Positions 26,345-34,327 of a DNA stretch of 64,000 bases are shown piece by piece. Origin of the DNA: Paenibacillus sacheonensis (GTDB taxonomy: Bacteria > Bacillota > Bacilli > Paenibacillales > Paenibacillaceae); NCBI RefSeq assembly GCF_009909195.1, contig NZ_JAAAMU010000026.1, forward strand, positions 1 through 64,000, written 5' to 3'. Made by a program: the position numbers and the translations under genes. Numbering within the stretch: position 1 is the first letter of the stretch; every line of letters begins with the position of its first letter. Under the pieces are notes generated by a model, which had not been told where the DNA came from, did not search any database, and saw only the letters and a program-made list of their open reading frames with translations.

Positions 26345-27001
26345 TTAGTTGGACATGACGTTGTAGCTCGTGACTTCGTCGACCGCCAAACGGATCGTCG
26401 GATGTCCCGGCTTCGCCGCCTTGCCGACCGCAATCAGCATGATAGGCAGGTAACGCTCGCTGACACCGAACGTTTCCTTGAACTTCGAGGCGTCATAGCC
26501 GCCCATCGGCACCGTATCCCAACCGCGTGCGCGTGCCGCAAGCATCAATTGCATGGAGACGAGGCCTCCGTCCGTTGCCACGATCTTCGTTCTCACTTCG
26601 GAGGGCAGGGACGAATACATCCCGACGGAGCGCTCCACGAACGCTTTCGCCGTGTCGGCCGGCATGAAGCCCGCTTCGACCGCGCGGCCGAAAATCGTCT
26701 CGGTCAGCTTGTAGGATTCCATGTCTCCCAGCACGGCGATGACCGCGGAGGCTTCCACCACTTGCTGTTGATTGAACGCGATCGGCAGCAGCTGCTGCTT
26801 CAGTTCTTCGGAATCGATGACGAGGAAGCGCCAAGGCTGGAGGTTCGAAGAAGACGGGGCCAGTATCGCCTCCCCGAGCAGCTCGTTTATTTCCTCGCGG
26901 GAAATTTTGAAGTTCGGATCGTACGCTCTAACGGACCGGCGCTCGCGGATAACCGTGGAGAAAGCTTGTTCTTCGCCTTGTTTTTGTTGAGTAGCCATCA
27001 T
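26345..27001 (-). CDS. Nitroreductase family flavoprotein
   Basis: The 218-residue protein has the FMN-binding RRSVRAYDP start region, the LAPSSSNLQPWRFLVID motif, and GWDTVPMGGYDASKF near the active site. It likely reduces nitro compounds or quinones using NAD(P)H; the physiological substrate is unknown. It lies downstream of the Rrf2 regulator at 27147-27617 in the same direction. The gap between them carries two near-identical AT-rich repeats, suggesting regulation by that Rrf2 protein. Confidence 0.9.
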   Translation of the reverse strand: MMATQQKQGEEQAFSTVIRERRSVRAYDPNFKISREEINELLGEAILAPSSSNLQPWRFLVIDSEELKQQLLPIAFNQQQVVEASAVIAVLGDMESYKLTETIFGRAVEAGFMPADTAKAFVERSVGMYSSLPSEVRTKIVATDGGLVSMQLMLAARARGWDTVPMGGYDASKFKETFGVSERYLPIMLIAVGKAAKPGHPTIRLAVDEVTSYNVMSN

Positions 27002-27047
27002 GAATTCCTCCCAATAATAAAATGATTTCTAGTCTGTGTTAAAATCT

Positions 27048-27140
27048 GCACAGTATAGATCAAAAAAATAGCCGTCACTTGCAGTATATGTGTCTCCGAT
27101 CAACTGTTGCATATATCGCACAGTATAAGGCGAAAAAAAT
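27048..27140 (-). promoter_or_regulatory. Pair of direct repeats upstream of the nitroreductase gene, candidate Rrf2 operator
   Basis: GCACAGTATA followed by a short purine-rich stretch and A7-T occurs at 27048-27069 and again at 27118-27140. Read on the minus strand each contains TATACT, a -10-like hexamer. The repeats lie between the regulator stop and the nitroreductase start. Confidence 0.5.
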
Positions 27141-27146
27141 CCGTTG

Positions 27147-27617
27147 TCAACCGCCTGCTTTTTCATGCTTGCTTTCGCAATTGATCGTCCGGTCAGCCAA
27201 CTCGCCAAGCGTGTATCTCCCGAGCAGCGCCTGAAGCGATTTGTCCATCTCGGTCGAAATCTCGGAGAAAATCGTATTCATCTCCACGCCAAACGGATGC
27301 GTCCCCGTCGTCTCCTTCATGCCGTTGCAAAGCGGATCCGCGACCTGCAGCGCATTGAAGACGTCGGCGAGGGAAACCGTATGCGGGTCCTTGCGCAGGC
27401 GATAACCGCCGTCGCGGCCTTCGCGCGTCTCGAGTATGCCTCCCCTTGCGAGAATGGCGAGGATGCGTCGAAGCAAGGTCGGCTCGGACTGAAGCTGGAG
27501 AGCGAGTTCCGCGCTCGGACAAGTTTGGACGTTGTCCCGGGACAAAATGACAAGCGCCTGCAGGGCAAGCCCGAACCACTTGGGATTATGAGAGCCCGTG
27601 CATTTCTCCATGTTCAT
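27147..27617 (-). CDS. Rrf2 family transcriptional regulator
   Basis: The 156-residue protein has a winged-helix domain with the Rrf2 signature ILETREGRDGGYRLRKDP and a C-terminal dimer helix. Cysteines are present (Cys near residue 5, in VQTCPS, in DPLCNG and INCESK), but spacing does not match the NsrR/IscR iron-sulfur triad clearly. The ATG at 27617 follows AAGGAGGG. It probably controls the adjacent nitroreductase gene, analogous to YwnA-type regulators of stress flavoenzymes. Confidence 0.88.
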   Translation of the reverse strand: MNMEKCTGSHNPKWFGLALQALVILSRDNVQTCPSAELALQLQSEPTLLRRILAILARGGILETREGRDGGYRLRKDPHTVSLADVFNALQVADPLCNGMKETTGTHPFGVEMNTIFSEISTEMDKSLQALLGRYTLGELADRTINCESKHEKAGG

Positions 27618-27821
27618 TTTGATTCCCTCCTTATCGCGCTGCGTGAGCTTCGTGTGCTTGAATTGTATCGAATCCGCGAGCCCCCGGCAAGAGGCAAATC
27701 CCTGGCTTTGTAACGGAGATGTACCGGGTTCGAGCATCTGCCGGGCTGATGAGATAGCGATTGAGCCAACTTCCGGCCGACTTCAAGCCGCGTCGGAATC
27801 GGCATCGATGCGCGCACAAGC

Positions 27822-27843
27822 AAAAGACCCGGTGGCCCGGGTC
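27822..27843 (-). terminator. Terminator of ychF
   Basis: GACCCGG and CCGGGTC form a 7-bp stem with a 4-base loop followed by TTTT on the minus strand, about 27 bp after the ychF stop. Confidence 0.75.
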
Positions 27844-27869
27844 CCTGTCGATGACGATATGAGCCAATC

Positions 27870-28970
27870 TTATACGTTGAAACGGAAATGCATGACGTCG
27901 CCGTCCTGCACCACGTATTCTTTGCCTTCCAGACGGAGCTGGCCGCGCTCTTTGGCCGCGTTCATGGAGCCTGCCGCCATCAGATCATCGTACGAAACAA
28001 CCTCGGCACGGATGAAGCCGCGTTCGAAATCGGTATGGATGACGCCCGCCGCTTGCGGCGCCTTCATGCCCTTGCGGATCGTCCAGGCGCGAACTTCCTG
28101 CACGCCGGCCGTGAAGTACGTGTACAACCCAAGCAGCTTGTAAGCCGCGTGAATGAGGCGGTTCAAGCCGGATTCCGTCAGGCCGAGCTCTTCCAGGAAC
28201 ATTTCCTTGTCTTCGCCTTCCAGCTCCGCGATCTCGGCTTCCACTTTCGCGCTGATCGGCACGACTTGCGCGCCTTCGGCCTTGGCGAATTCGCGCACGA
28301 GCTCGACGTAGCTGTTGCCGTCGGAATTCGCCGCTTCGCCCTCGCTGACGTTAGCCGCGTACAGCACCGGTTTCATCGTCAGCAGGTGAAGATCGCGCAC
28401 GAGCGCCTTCTCGTCATCGGAGAGTTCGATGCTGCGCGCGGGCTGATCGTTGTACAGCGCTTCTTTGATGCGTTCGAGCGTTTCCACCTCTTGGGCAACC
28501 TTCTTGTCGCCGCCCTTCAGGTTTTTGCGGGAGCGCTCGATTTTGCGGTCGACGGAGTCGATGTCCGCCAAGATCAGCTCGAGGTTGATCGTGTTGATGT
28601 CGCCGATCGGGTCCACTTTGCCGGATACGTGCGTGATGTTGTCGTCCTGGAAGCAGCGAACCACGTGCACGATCGCGTCCACCTCGCGGATGTGGGCGAG
28701 GAACTTGTTGCCAAGGCCTTCGCCTTTGCTCGCGCCCTTCACGATTCCCGCGATATCGATGAATTCGAAGGCGGTCGGCACCGTTTTGTTCGGCACCACC
28801 AATTCCGTCAATTTATCCAAACGCTCGTCCGGCACCTCCACGACCCCGACGTTCGGGTCGATCGTGCAGAACGGATAGTTCGCGGACTCCGCGCCCGCTT
28901 GCGTAATTGCGTTAAACAGCGTCGATTTGCCTACGTTCGGCAAGCCAACGATACCAGCTTTCAAAGCCAT
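27870..28970 (-). CDS. ychF: Redox-regulated ATPase YchF (Obg family)
   Basis: Exactly 366 residues from the ATG at 28970, the common family length. It carries the P-loop GLPNVGKSTLFN, the altered base-recognition motif that makes YchF prefer ATP over GTP, and a C-terminal TGS domain ending in GDVMHFRFNV. YchF/OLA1 binds ribosomes and influences stress responses. An upstream in-frame start at 29018 lacks the family pattern. In B. subtilis this gene is yyaF. Confidence 0.96.
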   Translation of the reverse strand: MALKAGIVGLPNVGKSTLFNAITQAGAESANYPFCTIDPNVGVVEVPDERLDKLTELVVPNKTVPTAFEFIDIAGIVKGASKGEGLGNKFLAHIREVDAIVHVVRCFQDDNITHVSGKVDPIGDINTINLELILADIDSVDRKIERSRKNLKGGDKKVAQEVETLERIKEALYNDQPARSIELSDDEKALVRDLHLLTMKPVLYAANVSEGEAANSDGNSYVELVREFAKAEGAQVVPISAKVEAEIAELEGEDKEMFLEELGLTESGLNRLIHAAYKLLGLYTYFTAGVQEVRAWTIRKGMKAPQAAGVIHTDFERGFIRAEVVSYDDLMAAGSMNAAKERGQLRLEGKEYVVQDGDVMHFRFNV

Positions 28971-29276
28971 TGCCGTACACCCCTGTTCCGTTTTAAACAA
29001 TCTCAGGCCATTATACATGAAGGGACCTAAATAAAAAAGGCGAATCCGTCCCCTTCCCGCAATTTGCCTGTATCTTGTCCATGGTCATCGAGCCAGTCCG
29101 TCCCCGACCCCCCGCAAGGCCTGGAGCCTCCGAAAGCTGGAATTACCTCCCCTTCAGCCGCAGGGACTTTCTTCCTTATTTGGAACCGATTCATTGCGGG
29201 AAACGATGCCAGCCTTTAGGATGAAACTATTCTGCGGCGTCGCGATTGTCGCGGCTTCAATAGGGGAGGTTCGAAA
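28971..29276. other. Intergenic region without recognised features
   Basis: About 306 bp between ychF and the small membrane protein gene. A GGGGAGG ribosome site for the latter lies at its right end. I see no strong promoter hexamers or repeats. Confidence 0.5.
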
Positions 29277-29564
29277 ATGACGTTCGGCATGACGCTTCTC
29301 GAGATCTTCGTCGCGTTGGTTTGTTTGGCCGTACTGTTCGGGGTTTGGGTGAACAGCGACGACCCCGCGCTAACGGGACTCGCCATTCTGACCGCATTGC
29401 TGACCTTCAATGCGATTCTGCTTGCGCAAGCATTAGGCTCGGAAGGAGCTTACCTTTTCTTTCGCCTGTCGCTTTCGGCCGCCCGCGTCTGGCTGTCGCT
29501 CAATCTGACCGGGGCGCTCATTGCGTTCACCGCCTATATCTTCGTAAAACAAGCCGACAGGTAG
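29277..29564 (+). CDS. Small membrane protein, unknown function
   Basis: The 95-residue protein has three predicted membrane helices (LLEIFVALVCLAVLFGVWV, LAILTALLTFNAILLAQAL and WLSLNLTGALIAFTAYIFV). GGGGAGG lies 8 bp before the ATG. It is one of the few plus-strand genes in this half of the window. I do not recognise the family and can give no function. Confidence 0.7.
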   Translation: MTFGMTLLEIFVALVCLAVLFGVWVNSDDPALTGLAILTALLTFNAILLAQALGSEGAYLFFRLSLSAARVWLSLNLTGALIAFTAYIFVKQADR

Positions 29565-29674
29565 GGTGTATGAATTCCTGCGATTCAAGACCTCGATTCC
29601 ATCGTTCTCAGCGCATGCCGGCCCCGCAATCCGAACATACTACGGGCGACGTTACCTGTTGGAGGTGAAACGGC

Positions 29675-29821
29675 ATGGAGAACAAGACCCACGAAGGCAA
29701 TTACAAAGGCACCACCCATATGAAAGCCAAAAACCAAGACATGGCCTTCGTCAACGATACATTGGAGGACGCCAAGTCCATCACGAATTACAGCAGCGTG
29801 AAGAAGAAAACGGATAAATAA
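29675..29821 (+). CDS. Small hydrophilic protein, 48 residues, unknown function
   Basis: An ATG preceded by TTGGAGGTG opens a frame of 48 codons ending TAA at 29821. The product is Lys/Asn/Thr-rich and polar (MENKTHEGNYKGTTHMKAKN...), without a hydrophobic segment. The strong ribosome site, balanced composition and downstream terminator argue that it is real. Its size and composition recall small spore or stress proteins, but no family is recognised. Confidence 0.6.
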   Translation: MENKTHEGNYKGTTHMKAKNQDMAFVNDTLEDAKSITNYSSVKKKTDK

Positions 29822-29901
29822 CGCGCAGGCTCCGATTGAACATCCGGCCCTTACCCGTTATCGCAACCCGACATTTCGGGCGGCCAAAACCGCCCAGGCA
29901 G

Positions 29902-29949
29902 AACAAAGGCGCCCGCCTCGGTCTACTTGACCGAACGGACGCCTTTGTT
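29902..29949. terminator. Bidirectional terminator between convergent genes
   Basis: AACAAAGGCG pairs with CGCCTTTGTT, with an inner CGGTC/GACCG stem. It separates the plus-strand small gene from the minus-strand MerR gene. Confidence 0.75.
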
Positions 29950-29984
29950 GTTGTTCCGCTTGCCTGCAGGCATACGGAAGCAGT

Positions 29985-30758
29985 CTACGCACCACCGCCT
30001 GCCGCGCCGGTATAAATATGGATCGCATCCCGCAGGAATTCGGCCGTCCCGGGCTGGTTCACGTCGTAATACGCCCGGAAGCGCTCGTCGTCCACGTACA
30101 TTTGCGCCAGATTGGCATGCGCCTCCTTGCTGTAACCGTCCCAGTAGAAGCTCAGCCATTGGCGGTGCAGGTCCGCAGCGCGCTGGGCGGCCTCGCCTGC
30201 CGGATCCCCGGTCTTGAACGCCTCCGCAAGCGTACCGAGCACCTCCTGCGTCAGCCGGTTCTGCTGCTCGTGCTGCTCCTGCGTCATGCCTTTCAGCTTG
30301 GCGTTCGACCTGTTTACGGCATCGTCGCCGTATTTCTCCCGCGCTTCCTTGCCGTACTGCTGCTCGTTCTCGTCGATCATCCGCTGCTTGAAGCCCTCGA
30401 ATTTCTCTTGGTCGCTCATGTCTGTTCTCCCCTCGGCCGATGCGATCGTCTTCTCCACGTTCGCGATAAGCGCATCGAGCTGTTTTCGTTTATCGAGAAG
30501 CTGCTCGCGATGCCGGCGCAGGGCCGCTTCGCCGTCGAAGGCCGGGTCCGTCACGATTGCTTTGATCTGGTCCAAATGAACGCCGAGCTCCCGATAGAAC
30601 AGGATCTGCTGCAGCTTGCCGACCTCGGCCTGACCGTAAATCCGGTAGCCGGACGCGTTCGTCCTGGCCGGCTTCAAGAGTCCGATCTCGTCGTAGAACC
30701 GCAGCGTCCGCGTGCTGATTCCCGCGAGCCTGCCCAGCTTCTGCACGGTGTATTCCAC
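29985..30758 (-). CDS. MerR family regulator, TipAS-type effector domain
   Basis: The 257-residue protein has an N-terminal MerR helix-turn-helix (VQKLGRLAGISTRTLRFYDEIGLL) and a coiled-coil dimer helix (~80-115). It ends with a TipAS-like all-helical domain (~125-257; KFEGFKQRMIDENEQQYG, WLSFYWDGYSKEAHANLAQMY). TipAS domains bind thiopeptides and other drugs and activate export or self-expression. The GTG start at 30758 follows GGGAGGTGAG. No adjacent transporter is seen; its targets are unknown. Confidence 0.9.
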   Translation of the reverse strand: MEYTVQKLGRLAGISTRTLRFYDEIGLLKPARTNASGYRIYGQAEVGKLQQILFYRELGVHLDQIKAIVTDPAFDGEAALRRHREQLLDKRKQLDALIANVEKTIASAEGRTDMSDQEKFEGFKQRMIDENEQQYGKEAREKYGDDAVNRSNAKLKGMTQEQHEQQNRLTQEVLGTLAEAFKTGDPAGEAAQRAADLHRQWLSFYWDGYSKEAHANLAQMYVDDERFRAYYDVNQPGTAEFLRDAIHIYTGAAGGGA

Positions 30759-30894
30759 CTTCTCACCTCCCGATAACCTCACTCTACACATTGACGTAAC
30801 GTGAATGTCAAACCCGAATTTCGCGGGGAAATAAAATCAATCATGCTCCATCGCCGACTCCATATAGCCTGCCGTTTCAGCCGCCGGTCCAATC

Positions 30895-30923
30895 AAAAAC
30901 CCGGCGTGCCGCAGCGCCGGGTT
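30895..30923 (-). terminator. Terminator of the molybdopterin oxidoreductase gene
   Basis: AACCCGGCG pairs with CGCCGGGTT around an 8-base loop, followed by TTTTTG on the minus strand, 59 bp after the stop codon. Confidence 0.88.
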
Positions 30924-30981
30924 AATAGATTATTTGCATGGTTGGAGCGAACCGCAGTTTGCAGGAATACTTCTAATCCTT

Positions 30982-32250
30982 CTAGATCCACGCGTCCTTG
31001 GAGTAGCCGCGCTCTTCCCAGTACCCGGTATGATCGTAGTCGATCAGCTCGATGATTTTCAGCCACTTCACCGACTTGTACGCGTACATCTTCGGCACGA
31101 CGAGCCGAACGGGACCGCCGAGATCGCTCGGAATCGGCTGCCCGTCGTGGAGGACGGCAACGATGACGTCGTCCATGTCCGCCTGCTCCAGCGTCAGCGA
31201 GTCCGTGTAGACGCCGTCGCCGGAATAAAATTTGACCATTTTGGCGCTCGATTTCACCCCGGCCATGCGAAGAAGGTCCTTCAGCTTGATGCCTTCCCAC
31301 GTGTTGCTGTATACCGACCAGCCCGTGACGCAGTGAAAGTCGCTGACCTGCACCTCGCGCTTCAACGCCACGAACTGCTCCCAGTTCCACTGCAGCTTCT
31401 TCTCGACCAGCCCTTCGACGGTCAATGAAAAATTGCTATTGTCGAACTTCGGGATCGGCGTAACCGTGTACACGCGAAACGAACCCTTGCTGCCTCCGCC
31501 GATCGGCGGACTGGAGGCCGGCAGCGGCGAAGGCGCGGGTATCAGCCTGTTGGCATCCTTCTCTACCGCCGCGCTGTAATCCATTCCGGAGCCCAGCTGA
31601 TTGCCGAGCCAGCGCAGGAAAGACGGCCCCGCCGCAATGGCGATGCCGGCGCCGACGGCCGTCTTGATGAAAGTCGCCCGCGACATCACGGCCGTGGGCT
31701 TCGCCGCCGGATGGAGGCCGTCATTTCGGCCCGCGCTCGAAGCATCGACCGCTAAGCCCTCGCCGACCCGACCGGTCTTCACGGTGCGGCGGTGCGGCTC
31801 CTTGAGCCATTTGAGCCGCGTGACGGAATGATAAATAACGTAAGGCAGGCCGATCCACGTGAGCAGATCATGGACCAGCAGCGCGTTGCTCGACCAGCGC
31901 GGCCCGATGGCCCGGAACTGCCACAGCAGCAGGCCCGAGATCAGCCAGCCGACGAGCAGCGCAAACACGATAATGACATTGGCCTTCTGCGCCGTCTTGC
32001 CTCGCAGCTGCTTCCAGTGCTTCCCGGCAAGTAGCAAATAATACACGACCGGCAAGAGCGAAGCGATCCCGACGATGATATGCACGTACCGGATGATGAC
32101 GCGTCCCTCTCCGAGAATGCCGCGCCACAGTCCTTGGAACAAGATCAATCCCGTAAACGCCAGCACAACGACAATCCAACCGTTCCAAGCATGCAGGGAC
32201 ACCAGCTTCTTGCCATATCCCTTGCGAAGCTTACTCAGCCATCCCGCCAT
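30982..32250 (-). CDS. Fusion of cytochrome b-like membrane domain and sulfite-oxidase-type molybdopterin domain
   Basis: The 422-residue protein starts at an ATG 6-9 bp after GAGGAGG. Residues ~15-150 form four membrane helices with heme-ligand-type histidines (LHAWNGW, RYVHIIVG, LLVHDLLTW, VIYHSVTR), like bacterial cytochrome b561 domains. Residues 190-212 (SRATFIKTAVGAGIAIAAG) look like an internal Tat-type signal/anchor. Residues ~260-420 form an oxidoreductase molybdopterin domain with the Mo-binding Cys in SDFHCVTGWS. It resembles MsrP with its quinol-linked membrane partner on one chain. The substrate (sulfoxide, sulfite or other) is unknown. Confidence 0.88.
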   Translation of the reverse strand: MAGWLSKLRKGYGKKLVSLHAWNGWIVVVLAFTGLILFQGLWRGILGEGRVIIRYVHIIVGIASLLPVVYYLLLAGKHWKQLRGKTAQKANVIIVFALLVGWLISGLLLWQFRAIGPRWSSNALLVHDLLTWIGLPYVIYHSVTRLKWLKEPHRRTVKTGRVGEGLAVDASSAGRNDGLHPAAKPTAVMSRATFIKTAVGAGIAIAAGPSFLRWLGNQLGSGMDYSAAVEKDANRLIPAPSPLPASSPPIGGGSKGSFRVYTVTPIPKFDNSNFSLTVEGLVEKKLQWNWEQFVALKREVQVSDFHCVTGWSVYSNTWEGIKLKDLLRMAGVKSSAKMVKFYSGDGVYTDSLTLEQADMDDVIVAVLHDGQPIPSDLGGPVRLVVPKMYAYKSVKWLKIIELIDYDHTGYWEERGYSKDAWI

Positions 32251-32460
32251 GGGATCGACCTCCTCATTCCGCATTCGAGATTACTACGGTTACGAATCCG
32301 CAAAGAGCAGAAAGCGCTTTTACCTTATTATAACGCTCCGGGCGCAGGAAACGAACTCGGTGTAGCATATATTCCCTTCCAGCATAGCGAAGGAACATAA
32401 CCGAAGAACAACGAAAAGATTACGAAAGTATTAAATCAGCGGGGTCCAATCGGACGCGGG
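32251..32460. other. Upstream region of the molybdopterin fusion gene
   Basis: AT-richer than its surroundings. A probable minus-strand promoter for the fusion gene should lie here, but no hexamer pair is convincing. A 126-bp tandem repeat begins at its right end. Confidence 0.4.
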
Positions 32461-32464
32461 GCTC

Positions 32465-33175
32465 GTGCGAGTGGCGCGCGAAGCGCGGCCGACAGCGCAG
32501 CTGGCCGCACCGGCGCAGCCAAGCGGAAGCGAGGCAAGCACTGCGCAAAGCGCATCAAGCGCGAAATAGACGAGCGACGCGAGGCGCGCATAAGCGTCGC
32601 GCGAAGCGCAGCGGACAGCGCAGCGGACAGCGCAGCTGGCCGCACCGGCGCAGCCGAGCGGAAGCGAGGCAAGCACTGCGCGAAGCGCATCAAGCGCGAA
32701 GCAGACGAGCGACGCGAGACGCGCATAAGCGTCGCGCGAAGCGCGGCGGACAGCGCAGCTGGCCGCACAGGCGCAGCCAAGCGGAAGCGAGGCAAGCACT
32801 GCGCGAAGCGCATCAAGCGCGAAGCAGACGAGCGACGCGAGGCGCATATGAGCACGGAGCGCGAAGCGCCGGCGGACAGCGCAGCTGGCCGCACCGGCGC
32901 AGCCAAGCGGAAGCGAGGCAAGCACTGCGCGAAGCGCATCAAGCGCGAAATAGACGAGCGACGCGAGGCGCATATGAGCACGGAGCGCGAAGCGCCGGCG
33001 GACAGCGCAGCTGGCCGCCCTCCGGCGAAGCCGAGCGGAAGCGAGGCAAGCACTCCGCGAAGCGCATCAAGCGCGAAATAGACGAGCGACGCGAGACGCA
33101 TATGAGCACCGCGCGAAGCGCCGGCGGACAGCGCAGCTGGCCGCCCTCCGGCGAAGCCAAGCGAAGCCAGCCCAA
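32465..33175. repeat. Tandem repeat, ~126-bp unit, about 5.5 copies
   Basis: The marker GACAGCGCAGCTGGCCGC recurs at 32491, 32626, 32749, 32875, 33001 and 33127, giving periods of 135, 123, 126, 126 and 126 bp. Every spacing is a multiple of three. Open frames exist on both strands: a basic 42-residue repeat on plus with no ATG before 32848, and hydrophobic repeats on minus. None has a ribosome site at a sensible start. GC content is very high. Confidence 0.85.
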
Positions 33176-33252
33176 AATAAAAACCGGGACGAGACGAAGG
33201 AGAGCGACCTTGGTGCGGAGCACCACGGAAGCGCTAATTCGTCTCGTCCCGG
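33174..33252 (-). terminator. Very long stem-loop terminator downstream of trxA
   Basis: CCGGGACGAGACGAA (33184-33198) is perfectly complementary to 33238-33252. On the minus strand it is followed by TTTTTATTTTGG. The 39-base loop contains a GGTGCGGAGCACC palindrome shared with the dispersed repeats at 33325 and 38579. Confidence 0.8.
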
Positions 33253-33324
33253 CTCACGGGCTGGCGAGCTTTCATCAAAGGGGGGAGGGGGGCATTGCCC
33301 CCACTCGCTCTACCACCCTGCGAA

Positions 33325-33380
33325 GGTTTGCGAATGGGAACGACTTTGGTGCGGAGCACCACGGGAGTGCCCATCGCAAC
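33325..33380. repeat. Single copy of the ~60-bp palindromic repeat core
   Basis: GGTTTGCGAATGGG ... TTTGGTGCGGAGCACCACGG ... GCCCATCGCAA is an imperfect palindrome. The same core appears, in reverse orientation, several times at 38579-38990. It lies 9 bp beyond the trxA stop. Confidence 0.8.
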
Positions 33381-33388
33381 ACCGCAGC

Positions 33389-33700
33389 TTAGATTTGGCC
33401 TTGAATCTTATTCTTCAGCGAATCCTTCGACTGCAGACCAACCATTTTGTCGACCGGCTGTCCGTCTTTGAACAGGATCAGCGTAGGGATGGACATAACG
33501 CCGAATTGGGAAGCCAATTCAGGCTCTTCGTCGACGTTGATTTTACCGATGTTCGCCGTGCCGGCAAGCTCGGTGGAAAGCTCCTCTACGATCGGAAGCT
33601 GCATTTTGCAAGGTCCGCACCAAGGGGCCCAGAAGTCTACGAGCGTAACGCCGCTCTCGATGCTCGAATTGAAGTTATCTTTCGTCAATACTTGTGCCAT
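33389..33700 (-). CDS. trxA: Thioredoxin
   Basis: The 103-residue protein has the redox motif FWAPWCGPCKMQLP and the cis-proline segment MSIPTLILFKDG. It reduces protein disulfides with thioredoxin reductase. The ATG at 33700 follows AGAGGATG; a longer frame to 33751 adds residues absent from thioredoxins. It lies 73 bp downstream of an Rrf2 regulator in the same direction, suggesting redox- or stress-linked control. Confidence 0.96.
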   Translation of the reverse strand: MAQVLTKDNFNSSIESGVTLVDFWAPWCGPCKMQLPIVEELSTELAGTANIGKINVDEEPELASQFGVMSIPTLILFKDGQPVDKMVGLQSKDSLKNKIQGQI

Positions 33701-33773
33701 AACACAATCATCCTCTCTACAAATAAGTTCGAAGCTATGGGAAGGGGACAAACCCGTCTCACCGATAAAGAAG

Positions 33774-34199
33774 CTAGCACTCCTTGCATTCCTTGATCTG
33801 GCCTAGGACATCGGAAATCGTAATTCCGCTGAAGTAGGCCTCCAGCTGCTTCTCCGCCTTGCAGAAAATCCCATCCATCACTTCCTGCATGTTGGAGCCG
33901 ACGACACAATCCATATCCGGATTGCCCGAGCACCAGCTCGGGATAACGGAGCCCTGCGCCATGAGCCGATAAATATCGGCCAAATTGACGATCGCCGGGT
34001 CCAATGTCAGCCGGTAGCCGCCGCCCGCGCCTTCCCGCGTATCGACATAGCCGCCGCGTTTCAAGCAGCTCATGACTTTACGGATCCGGGCAGGATTGGT
34101 AGAGACGTTCTCGGCGATGGCCTCGCTCGGCGCCATGCGCTCCGGCAAGTAAGCCAAGTAAACTAAACTGTGGACGGCAATCGTGAATTCGCTGTTCAT
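33774..34199 (-). CDS. Rrf2 family transcriptional regulator, Cys-rich
   Basis: The 141-residue regulator has a winged helix with GGYVDTREGAGGGYRLTLDP and a C-terminal half with Cys in SWCSGNPDMDCVVG, FCKAEKQ and the terminal CKEC. The CX7C pair plus further Cys recalls NsrR/IscR-type cluster ligands, so iron-sulfur or thiol sensing is plausible. A strong promoter with an overlapping inverted repeat lies at 34223-34256, pointing to autoregulation. trxA follows in the same direction. Confidence 0.9.
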   Translation of the reverse strand: MNSEFTIAVHSLVYLAYLPERMAPSEAIAENVSTNPARIRKVMSCLKRGGYVDTREGAGGGYRLTLDPAIVNLADIYRLMAQGSVIPSWCSGNPDMDCVVGSNMQEVMDGIFCKAEKQLEAYFSGITISDVLGQIKECKEC

Positions 34200-34222
34200 G
34201 GTTTAAGGCACCCCGCTTTGTA

Positions 34223-34256
34223 CTGTAATCATATCAGTTACAGTTGAAGCTGTCAA
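34223..34256 (-). promoter_or_regulatory. Promoter with overlapping inverted-repeat operator for rrf2-trxA
   Basis: On the minus strand TTGACA (34251-34256) and TATGAT (34228-34233) are 17 bp apart. CTGTAA and TTACAG, separated by 9 bp (34223-34243), form an inverted repeat centred on the -10 region, a natural Rrf2 repressor site. Confidence 0.7.
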
Positions 34257-34327
34257 CGGCGTTGGCCTTATTATTTTGCGAAAAACGTCCCGTTCTTATT
34301 CGCGGGTTCTTATGTGCAGGACCGCGG

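Noticed and set aside
32431..33101. Minus-strand frames with hydrophobic 42-residue repeats
   Set aside because: Several frames on both strands are open because of the GC-rich repeat. There is no ribosome site, and the frames repeat each other's motifs.
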